Of a DNA stretch of 64,000 bases, positions 11,118 to 21,168 are shown piece by piece. Position 1 is the first letter of the stretch. Every line of letters starts with the position of its first letter. The position numbers and the translations under genes are program-made. This DNA is from Dechloromonas sp. GTDB taxonomy: Bacteria; Pseudomonadota; Gammaproteobacteria; Burkholderiales; Rhodocyclaceae. Below the pieces are notes generated by a model. The model worked only from the letters and a program-made list of their open reading frames with translations. It was not told the origin of the DNA and did not search any database. The stretch is taken from contig JAQTXC010000004.1 in NCBI GenBank assembly GCA_028689015.1, forward strand, positions 1-64,000. Direction: 5' to 3'.

Positions 11118-11894
11118 TCAAGGCGGTGGTGGCCTGATGTCGCCGCGGTCGACCAGCTCTTTGAGCAATTTTTTGTAGTCGTGCGCACCCGGGCTGGAGG
11201 GGTTATGGCGAAAGACGTCGCAGTTGAGCGAGGGGCTTTCGGCAACGGTGACGTTTTCCGAAATGACTGTTTCCAGAACGTCGTCGCCATAACGTTCGTG
11301 CAGCTTGTGACGGATGTCATCGCTCATCCGGCGGCGGCGGTCGAAACGGGTTAGCAGGTAACGGCGTTGGACGCGGCGTTTGAGGACGGGTTCGAGGACT
11401 TGCAGCGTCCGGGTGATCTGTTCGGCGGCTTGCAGCGACAGATAATCGGTCGAAATTGGGACAATTAGGCAGTCGCAAGCAAAGATGGCGTTGAGCGCCA
11501 GAACGCCGATATAAGGACAGCAGTCGATCAAGACCGGTCGATTGGGGTGCTGCTGGGCCAGCGTGTCGAGGCCAACCCGCAGTTTGTTGAGGACGGCGGG
11601 GCCTTTGCCGAAAATCGAGTCGACCTTGATCAGCTGCTGGTGGGCGGGGATGAGTTGGCCGATCGGTGGCCAGTCGATTTCCAGGGTGTCGAGCGTCGTG
11701 GTTTCCTGGAAAAATGCGAACAGGCTGTGTTTGGCTTCCAGTGGAATGTTGCCATGAATGCTCGACAGGTGGCCTTGCGGATCAAGGTCGATCAGCAGCG
11801 GCGGGTTATCGGCCCGGCTGAGGGCTGCGCCGAGATTGAGCGCGGTCGTCGTTTTTCCGACGCCGCCTTTCTGATTGAAGATGGCGATTCGCAT
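11118..11894 (-). CDS. ParA-family ATPase
   Basis: MRIAIFNQKGGVGKTTTALNLGAAL (deviant Walker A), LLIDLDPQGH. Confidence 0.92.
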   Translation of the reverse strand: MRIAIFNQKGGVGKTTTALNLGAALSRADNPPLLIDLDPQGHLSSIHGNIPLEAKHSLFAFFQETTTLDTLEIDWPPIGQLIPAHQQLIKVDSIFGKGPAVLNKLRVGLDTLAQQHPNRPVLIDCCPYIGVLALNAIFACDCLIVPISTDYLSLQAAEQITRTLQVLEPVLKRRVQRRYLLTRFDRRRRMSDDIRHKLHERYGDDVLETVISENVTVAESPSLNCDVFRHNPSSPGAHDYKKLLKELVDRGDIRPPPP

Positions 11895-12031
11895 GGTTCG
11901 TTCATTCTATACAAGGCGATATTTTTCACTTAACATTTCGTTTTCTGCAACTCTGGCGGCGTTGATGTTCCTCCTGAGTCGTGGTCGTTCCGGCGGCGGT
12001 GGCCGCCGTTTTCGTTTTATGGGGTCGTCTC

Positions 12032-13204
12032 ATGTCGCATGTCATGAATACCTACGCCCGGTTGCCGGTAGCCTTCAGCCATGGTCAGGGCAGCCGGATG
12101 ACCGATGTTGACGGTCGGGAATATCTCGATGCGCTGTCCGGGATCGCCGTCAATACCTTGGGCCATGCCCATCCCAAGCTGGTTGCTGCCTTGTCGGCCC
12201 AGGCTGGCCGAATGCTGCATACCTCCAATTTGTATCGGATTCGCGAGCAGGATTTGCTGTCGGACAAGCTGGCTGAGCGATCCGGCATGCAGGAAATCTT
12301 TTTTTGCAATTCCGGTTGCGAAGCCAACGAGGCTGCGATCAAACTGGCTCGCTACTATGGCCACAAAGAAGGCATTGAGACGCCGACCATCATCGTGATG
12401 GAAAAGGCGTTTCATGGCCGGACCATGGCGACGCTGTCGGCCACCGGTAATCGCAAGGCGCAAGCCGGGTTCGAACCGCTGGTCAGCGGCTTCGTACGGG
12501 TGCCTTACGATGACCTGGCGGCGATCAAGGCAGTGGCTGAACACAACAAGAATATCGTCGCCGTCATGCTGGAAATCATTCAGGGAGAGGGCGGGATTCA
12601 TCTCGCCTCGGCCGACTACCAGCAGGGTGTTCGCCAATTGTGTGACGAGCAGGGCTGGTTGATGATCTGCGATGAGGTGCAGTGCGGTATGGCCCGGACG
12701 GGCCAGTGGTTCGGCTATCAGCATGCGGGTGTGCAGCCGGATATCGCCACCCTGGCCAAGGGGCTGGGTTCCGGGGTGCCAATTGGTGCTTGCATGGTTG
12801 GCGGCAAGGCGGCCGGCCTGTTTGGACCGGGAAACCATGGGTCGACCTTCGGTGGTAATCCACTGGCTTGTGTGGCGGCGCTGACCACCATCGATACGAT
12901 CGAAGAAGAAGGTCTGCTGGCCAACGCCGAGCGGATCGGCGCTCTGATTCGTCAGTTGTTTGCCGAGGCGCTGGCCGGCGACAAGGGGTTGGTTGAGATT
13001 CGCGGTCGTGGTCTGATGATCGGGATTGAGCTGGATCGCCCCTGTGGCGAACTGGTGGGCAAGGCGCTAGAGGCCGGGCTGCTGATCAACGTGACGGGCG
13101 ACAAGGTGATCCGCCTGCTGCCGCCACTGACGTTCTCGGAAAATGAGGCACGCGAACTGGTCGACCGTATGCGGCCGCTGATCAAGAATTTCCTGGCAGG
13201 CTGA
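12032..13204 (+). CDS. argD: acetylornithine aminotransferase
   Basis: Class III aminotransferase motifs: FFCNSGCEANEAAIKLAR, CDEVQCGMARTG, TLAKGLGSGVPIGA; upstream of argF/argG. Confidence 0.93.
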   Translation: MSHVMNTYARLPVAFSHGQGSRMTDVDGREYLDALSGIAVNTLGHAHPKLVAALSAQAGRMLHTSNLYRIREQDLLSDKLAERSGMQEIFFCNSGCEANEAAIKLARYYGHKEGIETPTIIVMEKAFHGRTMATLSATGNRKAQAGFEPLVSGFVRVPYDDLAAIKAVAEHNKNIVAVMLEIIQGEGGIHLASADYQQGVRQLCDEQGWLMICDEVQCGMARTGQWFGYQHAGVQPDIATLAKGLGSGVPIGACMVGGKAAGLFGPGNHGSTFGGNPLACVAALTTIDTIEEEGLLANAERIGALIRQLFAEALAGDKGLVEIRGRGLMIGIELDRPCGELVGKALEAGLLINVTGDKVIRLLPPLTFSENEARELVDRMRPLIKNFLAG

Positions 13205-13206
13205 CC

Positions 13207-14127
13207 ATGTCGATCAAACACTATCTGCAATTCAAGGATTTCACGCGCGAAGAGTATCAATACCTGTTCGAGCGCACGCGCTGGATCAAGGATCAGTTCA
13301 AGGCCTACCAGCAGTACTGGCCGCTGGTCGACCGCACGCTGGTGATGATTTTTGAGAAGGCCAGCACGCGGACCCGTCTTTCTTTCGAGGCCGGCATGCA
13401 CCAGTTGGGCGGCTCGGCGATCTATCTGAATACCCGCGATTCGCAACTCGGTCGCGGCGAGCCGGTTGAGGACGCCGCCCAAGTCATCTCGCGGATGAGC
13501 GATATCGTGATGATTCGCACCTACGAGCAGGACATCATCGAACGCTTCGCCGCCAATTCGCGCGTGCCGGTGATTAACGGGCTGACCAACGAATACCATC
13601 CCTGCCAGATCCTGGCCGACATTTTTACCTTCATCGAACATCGCGGCTGCATTCAGGGCAAGACGGTGGCCTGGGTGGGTGATTCGAACAACATGTGCAA
13701 TACCTGGCTGCAAGCGGCAGAAGTCCTGGACTTCAATGTCCATGTTTCGACGCCGCCGGGTTACGAAGTCGAGGCTGAGCGCGCCGGCTTGTACGGCACC
13801 GATCATTTCGAACAGTTTGCCGACCCGATGGATGCCTGCCGCGGTGCCGATCTGGTGACCACCGATGTGTGGACCTCGATGGGTTTCGAGGCTGAAAACG
13901 AAGCACGGATCAAGGCCTTTGCCGACTGGTGCGTCGATGGCGACATGATGCGGGTGGCCAACCCGGAGGCCGTTTTCATGCACTGCCTGCCGGCGCATCG
14001 TGGCGAGGAAGTCACGGCAGAAGTGATCGACGGGCCACAGTCCGTGGTCTGGGACGAGGCGGAAAATCGCCTGCATGTGCAGAAAGCATTAATGGAATAC
14101 TTGCTGCTCGGCCGCATTCAGGCTTGA
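13207..14127 (+). CDS. argF: ornithine carbamoyltransferase
   Basis: FEKASTRTRLSFE, HPCQILAD, HCLPAHRGEEVT. Confidence 0.96.
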   Translation: MSIKHYLQFKDFTREEYQYLFERTRWIKDQFKAYQQYWPLVDRTLVMIFEKASTRTRLSFEAGMHQLGGSAIYLNTRDSQLGRGEPVEDAAQVISRMSDIVMIRTYEQDIIERFAANSRVPVINGLTNEYHPCQILADIFTFIEHRGCIQGKTVAWVGDSNNMCNTWLQAAEVLDFNVHVSTPPGYEVEAERAGLYGTDHFEQFADPMDACRGADLVTTDVWTSMGFEAENEARIKAFADWCVDGDMMRVANPEAVFMHCLPAHRGEEVTAEVIDGPQSVVWDEAENRLHVQKALMEYLLLGRIQA

Positions 14128-14160
14128 TCGGCAGGATTGAAACGTAACAGGGAAATTGTC

Positions 14161-15390
14161 ATGAGCGATGTCAAAAAAGTTGTTCTCGCCTATTCGGGCG
14201 GTCTGGATACCTCGGTCATCCTGAAGTGGTTGCAGGATACCTATCAATGCGAAGTGGTCACCTTTACCGCCGACTTGGGGCAGGGTGAAGAACTGGAGCC
14301 GGCCCGTGCCAAGGCGCTGCAGTTCGGCATCAAGCCGGAAAACATCTTCATCGATGACCTGCGTGAAGAGTTCGTCCGCGATTTCGTCTTCCCGATGTTC
14401 CGTGCCAACACGGTTTACGAAGGCGAATACCTGCTGGGTACGTCGATTGCCCGTCCGCTGATCGCCAAGCGCCTGATCGAGATCGCCAACCTGACCGGCG
14501 GTGATGCCATTTCGCACGGTGCGACCGGCAAGGGTAATGACCAAGTGCGTTTCGAACTGGGAGCCTATGCGCTCAAGCCGGGCGTCAAGGTCATCGCACC
14601 ATGGCGCGAGTGGGACCTGCTGTCGCGTGAGAAGCTGCTCAATTACGCAGAAACCAACGGCATTCCCATCGACATGAAGCACCGCAACGGCGGTTCGCCG
14701 TACTCGATGGACGCCAACCTGCTGCACATTTCCTTCGAAGGCCGTCACCTGGAAGATCCGGCGGCCGAAGCCGAGGAGTCGATGTGGCGGTGGACCGTGT
14801 CGCCGGAAGCGGCGCCAGACCAGGCAGAGTACCTTGATCTCGAATTCGAGCAGGGCGATCTGGTGGCCATCAACGGTCAACGCTTGAAAGCGCACGAATT
14901 GCTCGCCAAGCTGAATGAACTCGGCGGCAAGCACGGCATCGGCCGGCTTGACCTGGTCGAGAACCGTTATGTCGGTATGAAGTCGCGCGGCTGCTACGAA
15001 ACCCCGGGCGGCACCATCCTATTGCGTGCCCACCGCGCCATCGAATCGATCACCCTCGACCGCGAAGTCGCCCACCTCAAGGACGACCTGATGCCGCGTT
15101 ACGCCAGCATGATCTACAACGGCTACTGGTGGAGCCCGGAGCGTCTGGCCTTGCAGGCGTTGATCGATTTCACGCAGACCACGGTCAACGGTTCGGTGCG
15201 CCTGAAACTGTACAAAGGCAATGTCATCGTCGTCGGTCGCGACTCGCCGAGCGATTCGCTGTTCGATTCGACCATCGCCACCTTCGAGGATGATGCCGGC
15301 GCTTACGACCAGAAGGATGCTGCTGGTTTTATCAAGCTGAACGCATTGCGCTTGCGCATCGCCGCTAATCTCAAGGCGCGCCAGGGGTAA
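14161..15390 (+). CDS. argG: argininosuccinate synthase
   Basis: [30 protein letters not shown]; start [10 protein letters not shown] at 14161. Confidence 0.97.
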   Translation: MSDVKKVVLAYSGGLDTSVILKWLQDTYQCEVVTFTADLGQGEELEPARAKALQFGIKPENIFIDDLREEFVRDFVFPMFRANTVYEGEYLLGTSIARPLIAKRLIEIANLTGGDAISHGATGKGNDQVRFELGAYALKPGVKVIAPWREWDLLSREKLLNYAETNGIPIDMKHRNGGSPYSMDANLLHISFEGRHLEDPAAEAEESMWRWTVSPEAAPDQAEYLDLEFEQGDLVAINGQRLKAHELLAKLNELGGKHGIGRLDLVENRYVGMKSRGCYETPGGTILLRAHRAIESITLDREVAHLKDDLMPRYASMIYNGYWWSPERLALQALIDFTQTTVNGSVRLKLYKGNVIVVGRDSPSDSLFDSTIATFEDDAGAYDQKDAAGFIKLNALRLRIAANLKARQG

Positions 15391-15393
15391 ACG

Positions 15394-15621
15394 GTGATGG
15401 AAAGCGGAACCCTGTTCGGGCTCAACGAAGAGCAAATTTCAGATTTCTTTTCGACCTGGGGCGTGGCCGCCTTCATCATCTTCATGCTCTTCATCATTGG
15501 CGAGATTGCCTGGAAGTCCAAGGCGGGCAAGACCGGGACTTTCGTCCTGTTTTTTGTGCTGGCCTTCGGCATGGTCGGCTTTGTCGCCAAATCCGTTATT
15601 CAAAAAATGTGGGGAATCTGA
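15394..15621 (+). CDS. small membrane protein, DUF2788-like
   Basis: Two hydrophobic spans ([32 protein letters not shown]) in a 75-aa protein; start may be 15397. Confidence 0.7.
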   Translation: MMESGTLFGLNEEQISDFFSTWGVAAFIIFMLFIIGEIAWKSKAGKTGTFVLFFVLAFGMVGFVAKSVIQKMWGI

Positions 15622-15938
15622 TGTTGCAATACGACAACGTGTCTGTGGTCAAGAAGGCCAATGTTTATTTCGATGGCAAGTGCGTCAGCCACACCGTGGT
15701 GCTGGCCGATGGTACGAAGAAGACGGTCGGCGTCATCCTGCCGTCCAGTCTCACCTTCAATACCGGCGTGCCGGAAATCATGGAAGGCGTCGGCGGCACC
15801 TGCCGTGTCAAGCTCAAGGGCGACTCCGAGTGGACCGCCTACGGCGAAGGCCAGTCCTTCAATGTGCCGGGTAATTCGTCCTTCGAGATTGCCGTTGCTG
15901 ACGGCGAGGCTTATCACTACGTCTGCCATTTTGCTTGA
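15621..15938 (+). CDS. ppnP: pyrimidine/purine nucleoside phosphorylase PpnP-like (DUF1255 cupin)
   Basis: [13 protein letters not shown]...KTVGVILP...[14 protein letters not shown]...[13 protein letters not shown]...YHYVCHF. Confidence 0.85.
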   Translation: MLQYDNVSVVKKANVYFDGKCVSHTVVLADGTKKTVGVILPSSLTFNTGVPEIMEGVGGTCRVKLKGDSEWTAYGEGQSFNVPGNSSFEIAVADGEAYHYVCHFA

Positions 15939-15944
15939 TTGCCC

Positions 15945-15956
15945 GCGGTTGACCGC
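15945..15956. repeat. GCGGTTGACCGC near-palindrome just after ppnP-like stop
   Basis: Read directly; 7 bases after stop at 15938. Confidence 0.6.
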
Positions 15957-16003
15957 AGTATCCGCCCGGCGCCGGCCGGGCGTTGTCAGAAAAGGAGAGT
16001 TCC

Positions 16004-16498
16004 GTGCCCAGTTTTGACTTCACCTCTGAAGCGGACATGGTGGCGTTGAAGAACGCCGTCGATATCACCATTCGCCAGATCGATAATCGCTATGACTTCA
16101 AGGGCACTTCGGCCAAGCTCGAGTTGAACGAAAAAGACAAGGTCATCACCTTGCACGGCGATTCCGATTTCCAGCTTGACCAGATCAAGGACATCCTCTT
16201 TCCGGCGATGGAAAAAAAGGAAGTGGAGAGTACCAAGCGCCTTGATCATCAGCCGGTGCAGAAAGTTTCCGGCAACAAGGTCAAGCAGGAATTGAAAATC
16301 AAGAACGGCATTGAGACCGAGATGGCGAAGAAGATCGTCAAGATGATCAAGGACGCCAAGCTCAAGGTCCAGGCCTCCATCCAGGGCGACGAAGTACGCG
16401 TCCAGGGCGCCAAACGCGACGATCTGCAGGAGTGTATTGCGCTGATCAAGAAATCGATTACTGATTTCCCGATCAAGTACGGCAATTTCCGCGACTAA
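16004..16498 (+). CDS. YajQ family nucleotide-binding protein
   Basis: PSFDFTSEADMVALKNAVDITIRQIDNRYDFKG; likely GTG start at 16004 preceded by AAGGAGAG. Confidence 0.92.
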   Translation: MPSFDFTSEADMVALKNAVDITIRQIDNRYDFKGTSAKLELNEKDKVITLHGDSDFQLDQIKDILFPAMEKKEVESTKRLDHQPVQKVSGNKVKQELKIKNGIETEMAKKIVKMIKDAKLKVQASIQGDEVRVQGAKRDDLQECIALIKKSITDFPIKYGNFRD

Positions 16499-16500
16499 AC

Positions 16501-16512
16501 GCGGTCGACCGC
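16501..16512. repeat. GCGGTCGACCGC perfect palindrome just after yajQ stop
   Basis: Read directly; 2 bases after the stop. Confidence 0.65.
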
Positions 16513-16523
16513 AGAGGGGTAGC

Positions 16524-16549
16524 AAAAAGGCAGCTTCGGCTGCCTTTTT
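16524..16549. terminator. bidirectional Rho-independent terminator (yajQ-like / GATase)
   Basis: AAAAAGGCAGC-TTCG-GCTGCCTTTTT: 11-bp perfect stem, UUCG loop, between convergent genes. Confidence 0.93.
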
Positions 16550-16552
16550 CCA

Positions 16553-17266
16553 TTAGCGCGTCAGCCCGCCGATCCAGACCGAATACAACTGCTCGGACAA
16601 CTGCCGCATCGTCGGTAAGCGTTCGTTGATCTGCGCCAGCATCTCTGCCGGCTGCTGCGCACTGTCCTGGTCGGCGACGGACAGGGCTTCGTCGGCCCAT
16701 TGGTCGCACCAGGTGGCGATCATTTCGGGTGTCATCTCGACATGGCATTGCATGCCGAGGTGTGGGCCGAGCGCATACATCTGGTTGGCACAGTAAGCAT
16801 TGGCCAGCAGGCGGGTGGCGCCGGTTGGGATGCTGAAGGTTTCGCCATGCCACTGGAAGACGGTTGCCGTTTTTCCGGCCTGGGCGCCCAACCAGTGGCG
16901 GGCGATGGTGTCGTGTTCGCCCTGCGCCGTTCCCCAGCCAATTTCCTTGACCGGGTTTTTCGTCACCCGGCCCCCCAGCGCCTTGCTGATCAGTTGCCCC
17001 CCTAGGCAATGACCGATGAGCGGGATGTCACGGTCGACTGCCTGGCGAATCAAGAAACAAATGGGCTCAATCCAGGGTAAGGGATCATTGACGCTCATCG
17101 GTCCCCCCATGAAACACAGGCCGGAATAATCGTCGACCGTCCGCGGGACTGTGGCCCCTTCGTCGACTGCGATCAGTGTCCAGGGAATCCGGTGGCGTTC
17201 GAGGAATATGGCAAAATAACCCGGACCTTCGGTGGGTGAGTGACGAAAAATGGCGACCGGTTTCAT
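16553..17266 (-). CDS. class I glutamine amidotransferase-like protein
   Basis: CFMGGPMSVND, IGHCLGGQLISKALGG, EIGWGTAQ; start MKPVAIFRHSPTEGPGYF at 17266. Confidence 0.88.
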   Translation of the reverse strand: MKPVAIFRHSPTEGPGYFAIFLERHRIPWTLIAVDEGATVPRTVDDYSGLCFMGGPMSVNDPLPWIEPICFLIRQAVDRDIPLIGHCLGGQLISKALGGRVTKNPVKEIGWGTAQGEHDTIARHWLGAQAGKTATVFQWHGETFSIPTGATRLLANAYCANQMYALGPHLGMQCHVEMTPEMIATWCDQWADEALSVADQDSAQQPAEMLAQINERLPTMRQLSEQLYSVWIGGLTR

Positions 17267-17281
17267 GGCGAGGCAGAGAAA

Positions 17282-17923
17282 ATGAGATGTGGGATGATGC
17301 ATTGTACGTTGGCAACCGCCCTCTGTCTGGCTGCCCCGCTGCTGCTGGCACAAGAGGTCGGCTTGGCGGGCATCATGGGGAATAAAGCCTTGCTGATGCT
17401 GAATGGTCAGCCACCTCGTGCAGTGCCGGTGGGTGCCGTGTTAGAGGGTGTCCGTGTCGTGGCTGTTCAGGGAGATCAGGTCCTTGTCGAGATCGACGGC
17501 AAAAAGCGTCCTTTGCGGGTCGGACAGCACGCCGTGGGGCGGAGTGAGGCGAGCGCCGAGCAGATTTTGTTGACGGCTGATCAGCAGGGGCATTTTTATA
17601 CCAACGGGACAGTCAATGGTCGCACCCAGCGCTTTTTGGTTGATACGGGCGCGACGATGATTTTCCTCGGGGCAAATGATGCGCGGCGCCTGGGTTTGAA
17701 TTTCGAGCAAGGTCAGAAAGGCTGGACCCAGACGGCGAACGGGCAAGTGGTGACCAGTAAGGTACAACTCGACACAGTCCGGATTGGTGGTGTTACCCTG
17801 CATCAGGTGGATGCGGTTATTCATCAGACGGATATGCCCATTGCTTTGCTGGGCATGAGTTTTCTGAGCCGAATGGAGATTCGGCAGGATGGTCAAACCA
17901 TGACAATGAAAAAACGCTTTTAG
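17282..17923 (+). CDS. retropepsin-like aspartic protease, TIGR02281-type, secreted
   Basis: Signal peptide-like N-terminus, GHFYTNGTVNGRTQRFLVDTGATMIFLGANDARRLGL, ALLGMSFLSRMEI. Confidence 0.85.
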   Translation: MRCGMMHCTLATALCLAAPLLLAQEVGLAGIMGNKALLMLNGQPPRAVPVGAVLEGVRVVAVQGDQVLVEIDGKKRPLRVGQHAVGRSEASAEQILLTADQQGHFYTNGTVNGRTQRFLVDTGATMIFLGANDARRLGLNFEQGQKGWTQTANGQVVTSKVQLDTVRIGGVTLHQVDAVIHQTDMPIALLGMSFLSRMEIRQDGQTMTMKKRF

Positions 17924-17933
17924 GAGAGACGAC

Positions 17934-18191
17934 GTGCCACACCGAGATCAGGAAATTGCCTTGCTGCGCGATGAGTTGGAAATGCTGATGGGGGAACGTC
18001 AATCCCTGTTGCGGGTGGTGGGCGCATCGGCCGCACTGATTGCCTCGCTCGATAGCAAGCGTTTGCCCGTAGGCGCCGTCGAGGCGGCAGACATGGTGGC
18101 GACCACCATCAATGGCCTGGCTGAGGAAACGCTGCAGGATGCCTTGTCTGCGGTCCACGCTGAAATCGAGGAAGATTCACCGGCAGCATGA
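17934..18191 (+). CDS. hypothetical protein, 85 aa
   Basis: GTG start after GGAGAGAC; stop overlaps start of the next ORF (ATGA). Confidence 0.6.
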   Translation: MPHRDQEIALLRDELEMLMGERQSLLRVVGASAALIASLDSKRLPVGAVEAADMVATTINGLAEETLQDALSAVHAEIEEDSPAA

Positions 18192-18805
18192 GCTTGGCGT
18201 TGGCAGACCTCCGGGCCGTGCTGTTGTCGGCGCCGCCAGCAAGTGAATTTATTCAGGAAGCGGGTGGCGAGGGCCTTGTCCTGACGCCGGCCGCCGTGCT
18301 TTTCCCCATCGTCCAGCACCCGGGTGGGCAGACCGTATTGCTCACCCAGCGAACGGCGCATCTTCGCGACCATGCTGGGCAAATCAGTTTTCCTGGCGGA
18401 CGGGTCGAGCCGGAGGATCAGTCGCCGCTGGCGACGGCCCTGCGGGAAACCGAGGAAGAAATCGGTCTGGCACGTCAGCATGTCGAGGTGCTTGGCTATC
18501 TGCCGGAATACCGAACCGGGACGGGTTTTCGCGTCACGCCGGTGGTGGCAGCGATCAGGCCACCCTTCGAATTGAAGCCCGATCCTTTTGAGGTGGCCGA
18601 GGTTTTCGAAGTGCCGCTCGCTTTTTTGCTTAACCCAAAAAACCATCAGCAACACGAGCTGCATTACCGCGGCGCCTTGCGCCAATATCTCGCCATGCCC
18701 TACGGTGATTACTTCATCTGGGGGGCGACGGCAGGCATGATCCGGGCACTGTCCGACCGCCTGGCCCTGCAGTCAGCGGAGCCTTGTGGTATCTTGGCGC
18801 TTTAG
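18188..18805 (+). CDS. NUDIX hydrolase, CoA pyrophosphatase-like
   Basis: Nudix box GGRVEPEDQSPLATALRETEEEIGL preceded by RTAHLRDHAGQISFPGG. Confidence 0.9.
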   Translation: MSLALADLRAVLLSAPPASEFIQEAGGEGLVLTPAAVLFPIVQHPGGQTVLLTQRTAHLRDHAGQISFPGGRVEPEDQSPLATALRETEEEIGLARQHVEVLGYLPEYRTGTGFRVTPVVAAIRPPFELKPDPFEVAEVFEVPLAFLLNPKNHQQHELHYRGALRQYLAMPYGDYFIWGATAGMIRALSDRLALQSAEPCGILAL

Positions 18806-18843
18806 CACAAGACAATAACGCAGCCTGCGCCCACGATGTTCCC

Positions 18844-19767
18844 ATGAGTCTTTTTTCGCTGATCGCCGTTTTTATCATCGAGCAGTTCAAGCCGCTGGAC
18901 TACCGGCGCGTGGTCGGTGAGCCCCTCACCGTCTGGGCCGATTTCGTCGAATCCCGCTTTAATGCGGGAACCCGGGCGCACGGGGTCGCGGCGTGGTGTC
19001 TGGCTGTACTTTTGCCGGTCGCCGGGCTTGCCGTGCTTTACTACGGACTGCAGGCTTTGCATCCCTTGCTCGCCTGGCTCTTAAGTGTCGGTGTCCTGTA
19101 TCTGACCATGGGTTTTCGGCAGTTCAGTCATCATTACACTGAAATTCAGCTGGCCCTGCGGATGGGTGATCTTGATCTGGCTCGTGAGCGACTAGCGGGC
19201 TGGCTGGGGCATGCTAGCCATGGCATGAGCGCCGAAGAGATTTCGGCACGCGCCATTGAAGGTGCGCTGGCTGCTTCGCATCGACATGTCTTTGCCGTAT
19301 TGCTATGTTTCGTCTTGTTGCCAGGGCCGTGTGGTGCCTTGCTGTACCGTTTGTCACTCATCGTCCGTGATCGCTGGACGCGCCCAGAGGCGGCAGAGCA
19401 TCGTGAGTTCTCAATCTTTGCGCAACAGACTTTCGCTATCATTGACTGGTTGCCGCTTCGGGCAACGGCGGCTGCCTTTGCCGTCGTCGGTGATTTTGAG
19501 GATGCTGCGTACTGTTGGCGCACGCAGCCGGCGCAATGGCCAGATCAGGATTTGGGCATTGTTCTGGCAGCGGGTGCTGGTGCCCTTGGGGTACAACTAG
19601 GCAAACAGCTGGTTCAGGGTGGGACGCTGGAGGAGCAAGCTGAACTGGGTCTAGGTGATCCTGCGGATGTTGATTTTATGCAGGCTGCGGTCGGGCTCGT
19701 CTGGCGAGCCACCGTTTTGTGGATGCTATTGCTCTTTTTGCTGGGACTCGCCAGTCTGGTGGGTTGA
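18844..19767 (+). CDS. CobD/CbiB (AmpE-like) family membrane protein
   Basis: MSLFSLIAVFIIEQFKPLDYRRVVGEPLTVWADFVESRFNAG, AEEISARAIEGALAASHRHVFAVLLCFVLLPGPCGALLYRL. Confidence 0.75.
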   Translation: MSLFSLIAVFIIEQFKPLDYRRVVGEPLTVWADFVESRFNAGTRAHGVAAWCLAVLLPVAGLAVLYYGLQALHPLLAWLLSVGVLYLTMGFRQFSHHYTEIQLALRMGDLDLARERLAGWLGHASHGMSAEEISARAIEGALAASHRHVFAVLLCFVLLPGPCGALLYRLSLIVRDRWTRPEAAEHREFSIFAQQTFAIIDWLPLRATAAAFAVVGDFEDAAYCWRTQPAQWPDQDLGIVLAAGAGALGVQLGKQLVQGGTLEEQAELGLGDPADVDFMQAAVGLVWRATVLWMLLLFLLGLASLVG

Positions 19768-19790
19768 ATCATTTTTTTCAGGAGGTTTTC

Positions 19791-20972
19791 ATGAGTAAAG
19801 ATGTTGTCGTTCTGAGCGCGGTTCGTTCCCCGATTGGCGCTTTTGGTGGCGCCCTGGCCGATATGGATCCGTGTGATCTGGGTGCTGCTGTCATGAAGGA
19901 GGCGATTGCCCGTTCCTCCGTCGATCCGCAACAGATCAACTACGTGACTGTCGGCACGACGATGCCGGTCGACAGCCGTTATGCCTACGTTTCCCGCGTT
20001 GCTTCCATCCAGGCTGGCCTGTCGATGGACTCCGTCGCCATGCAGGTTTCACGCCTGTGCGCTTCTGGCCTCCAGGCGATCGTTACCACCGCCCAGAACA
20101 TCATGTTGGGTGATGCCGAGTACGGTATCGGTGGTGGTGTCGAAGTGATGTCCAAGGTGGCTTACCTGATGCCGGCCCTGCGCTCGGGTGCACGCATGGG
20201 CGATGCCAAGGCGATCGACGCCATGGTGGCCGTGCTGACCGACCCGTTTGGTGTTGGCCACATGGGCATCACCGCTGAGAACCTCGCTGCCAAGCATGGT
20301 TTCAGCCGCGAAGACCAGGATGCCTTCGCTGTTGAATCGCAGCGTCGTGCGGCGGCCGCCATTGATGCCGGTCACTTCAAGTCCCAGATCTTCCCGATCG
20401 TCAAGCAGACCCGCAAGGGCGAAGTCGTGTTCGACACCGACGAGCACCTGAAGCGCGGCACCACGATGGAATCCCTGGCCAAGATGAAGCCGGCCTTCAA
20501 GAAAGACGGTACGGTCACCGCCGGTAACGCTTCCGGTATCAACGATGGCGCTGCCTTCTTCGTGCTGGCTGATGCGGCCAAGGCTGCAGCGGCTGGCCAG
20601 AAGCCGATCGCCCGCATCGTTTCCTACGCCGTTGCCGGTGTGCCGAACGACATCATGGGCGAAGGTCCGATTCCGGCGACCAAGCTGGCGCTGAAGAAGG
20701 CCGGCCTGACCCTGGACCAGATGGACGTTATCGAATCCAACGAAGCCTTTGCCGCACAGGCCCTGTCGGTGAACAAGGTGCTGGGCCTGGATCCGGCCAA
20801 GACCAACCCGAACGGCGGCGCCATCGCCCTGGGTCACCCGGTTGGCTGTTCCGGTGCCTTCATCGCCACCAAGGCAATCTACGAAATGAACCGCATCGGC
20901 GGTCGCTACTGTCTGGCCACAATGTGTATCGGTGGCGGTCAGGGTATTGCCGTGATTTTCGAACGCGTCTGA
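19791..20972 (+). CDS. acetyl-CoA C-acetyltransferase (thiolase)
   Basis: VVVLSAVRSPIGAFGGAL, QVSRLCASGLQAI, NPNGGAIALGHPVGCSGA, CIGGGQGIAVIFE. Confidence 0.94.
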   Translation: MSKDVVVLSAVRSPIGAFGGALADMDPCDLGAAVMKEAIARSSVDPQQINYVTVGTTMPVDSRYAYVSRVASIQAGLSMDSVAMQVSRLCASGLQAIVTTAQNIMLGDAEYGIGGGVEVMSKVAYLMPALRSGARMGDAKAIDAMVAVLTDPFGVGHMGITAENLAAKHGFSREDQDAFAVESQRRAAAAIDAGHFKSQIFPIVKQTRKGEVVFDTDEHLKRGTTMESLAKMKPAFKKDGTVTAGNASGINDGAAFFVLADAAKAAAAGQKPIARIVSYAVAGVPNDIMGEGPIPATKLALKKAGLTLDQMDVIESNEAFAAQALSVNKVLGLDPAKTNPNGGAIALGHPVGCSGAFIATKAIYEMNRIGGRYCLATMCIGGGQGIAVIFERV

Positions 20973-20992
20973 TTCATCTGATCACGTGATTG

Positions 20993-21026
20993 AAAAACCC
21001 GTCGGCTAATCCCGGCGGGTTTTTTA
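20993..21026 (+). terminator. Rho-independent terminator of thiolase gene
   Basis: AAAAACCCGTCGG-CTAATC-CCGGCGGGTTTTTT, one wobble pair, T tail. Confidence 0.88.
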
Positions 21027-21105
21027 TTGCACCACCATGAAATCGGTGTGCACCATGTTGGGGCGTGTTGGTTTATTGGTTTTTCTTAATCCACTGATTC
21101 TATAA

Positions 21106-21130
21106 AGTTTTCATGTGTGGCATGGAAACT
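21106..21130. promoter_or_regulatory. 10-bp inverted repeat upstream of ATP-grasp gene
   Basis: AGTTTTCATG-TGTGG-CATGGAAACT (one mismatch/wobble), directly after TATAAA at 21101-21106. Confidence 0.5.
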
Positions 21131-21168
21131 GCTGAATTGGTTTTGAGAGAATCCCTTGCGAGTTCACT

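Noticed and set aside
12952-14076. 374-aa minus-strand ORF
   Set aside because: Antisense to argD/argF, which have unmistakable motifs.
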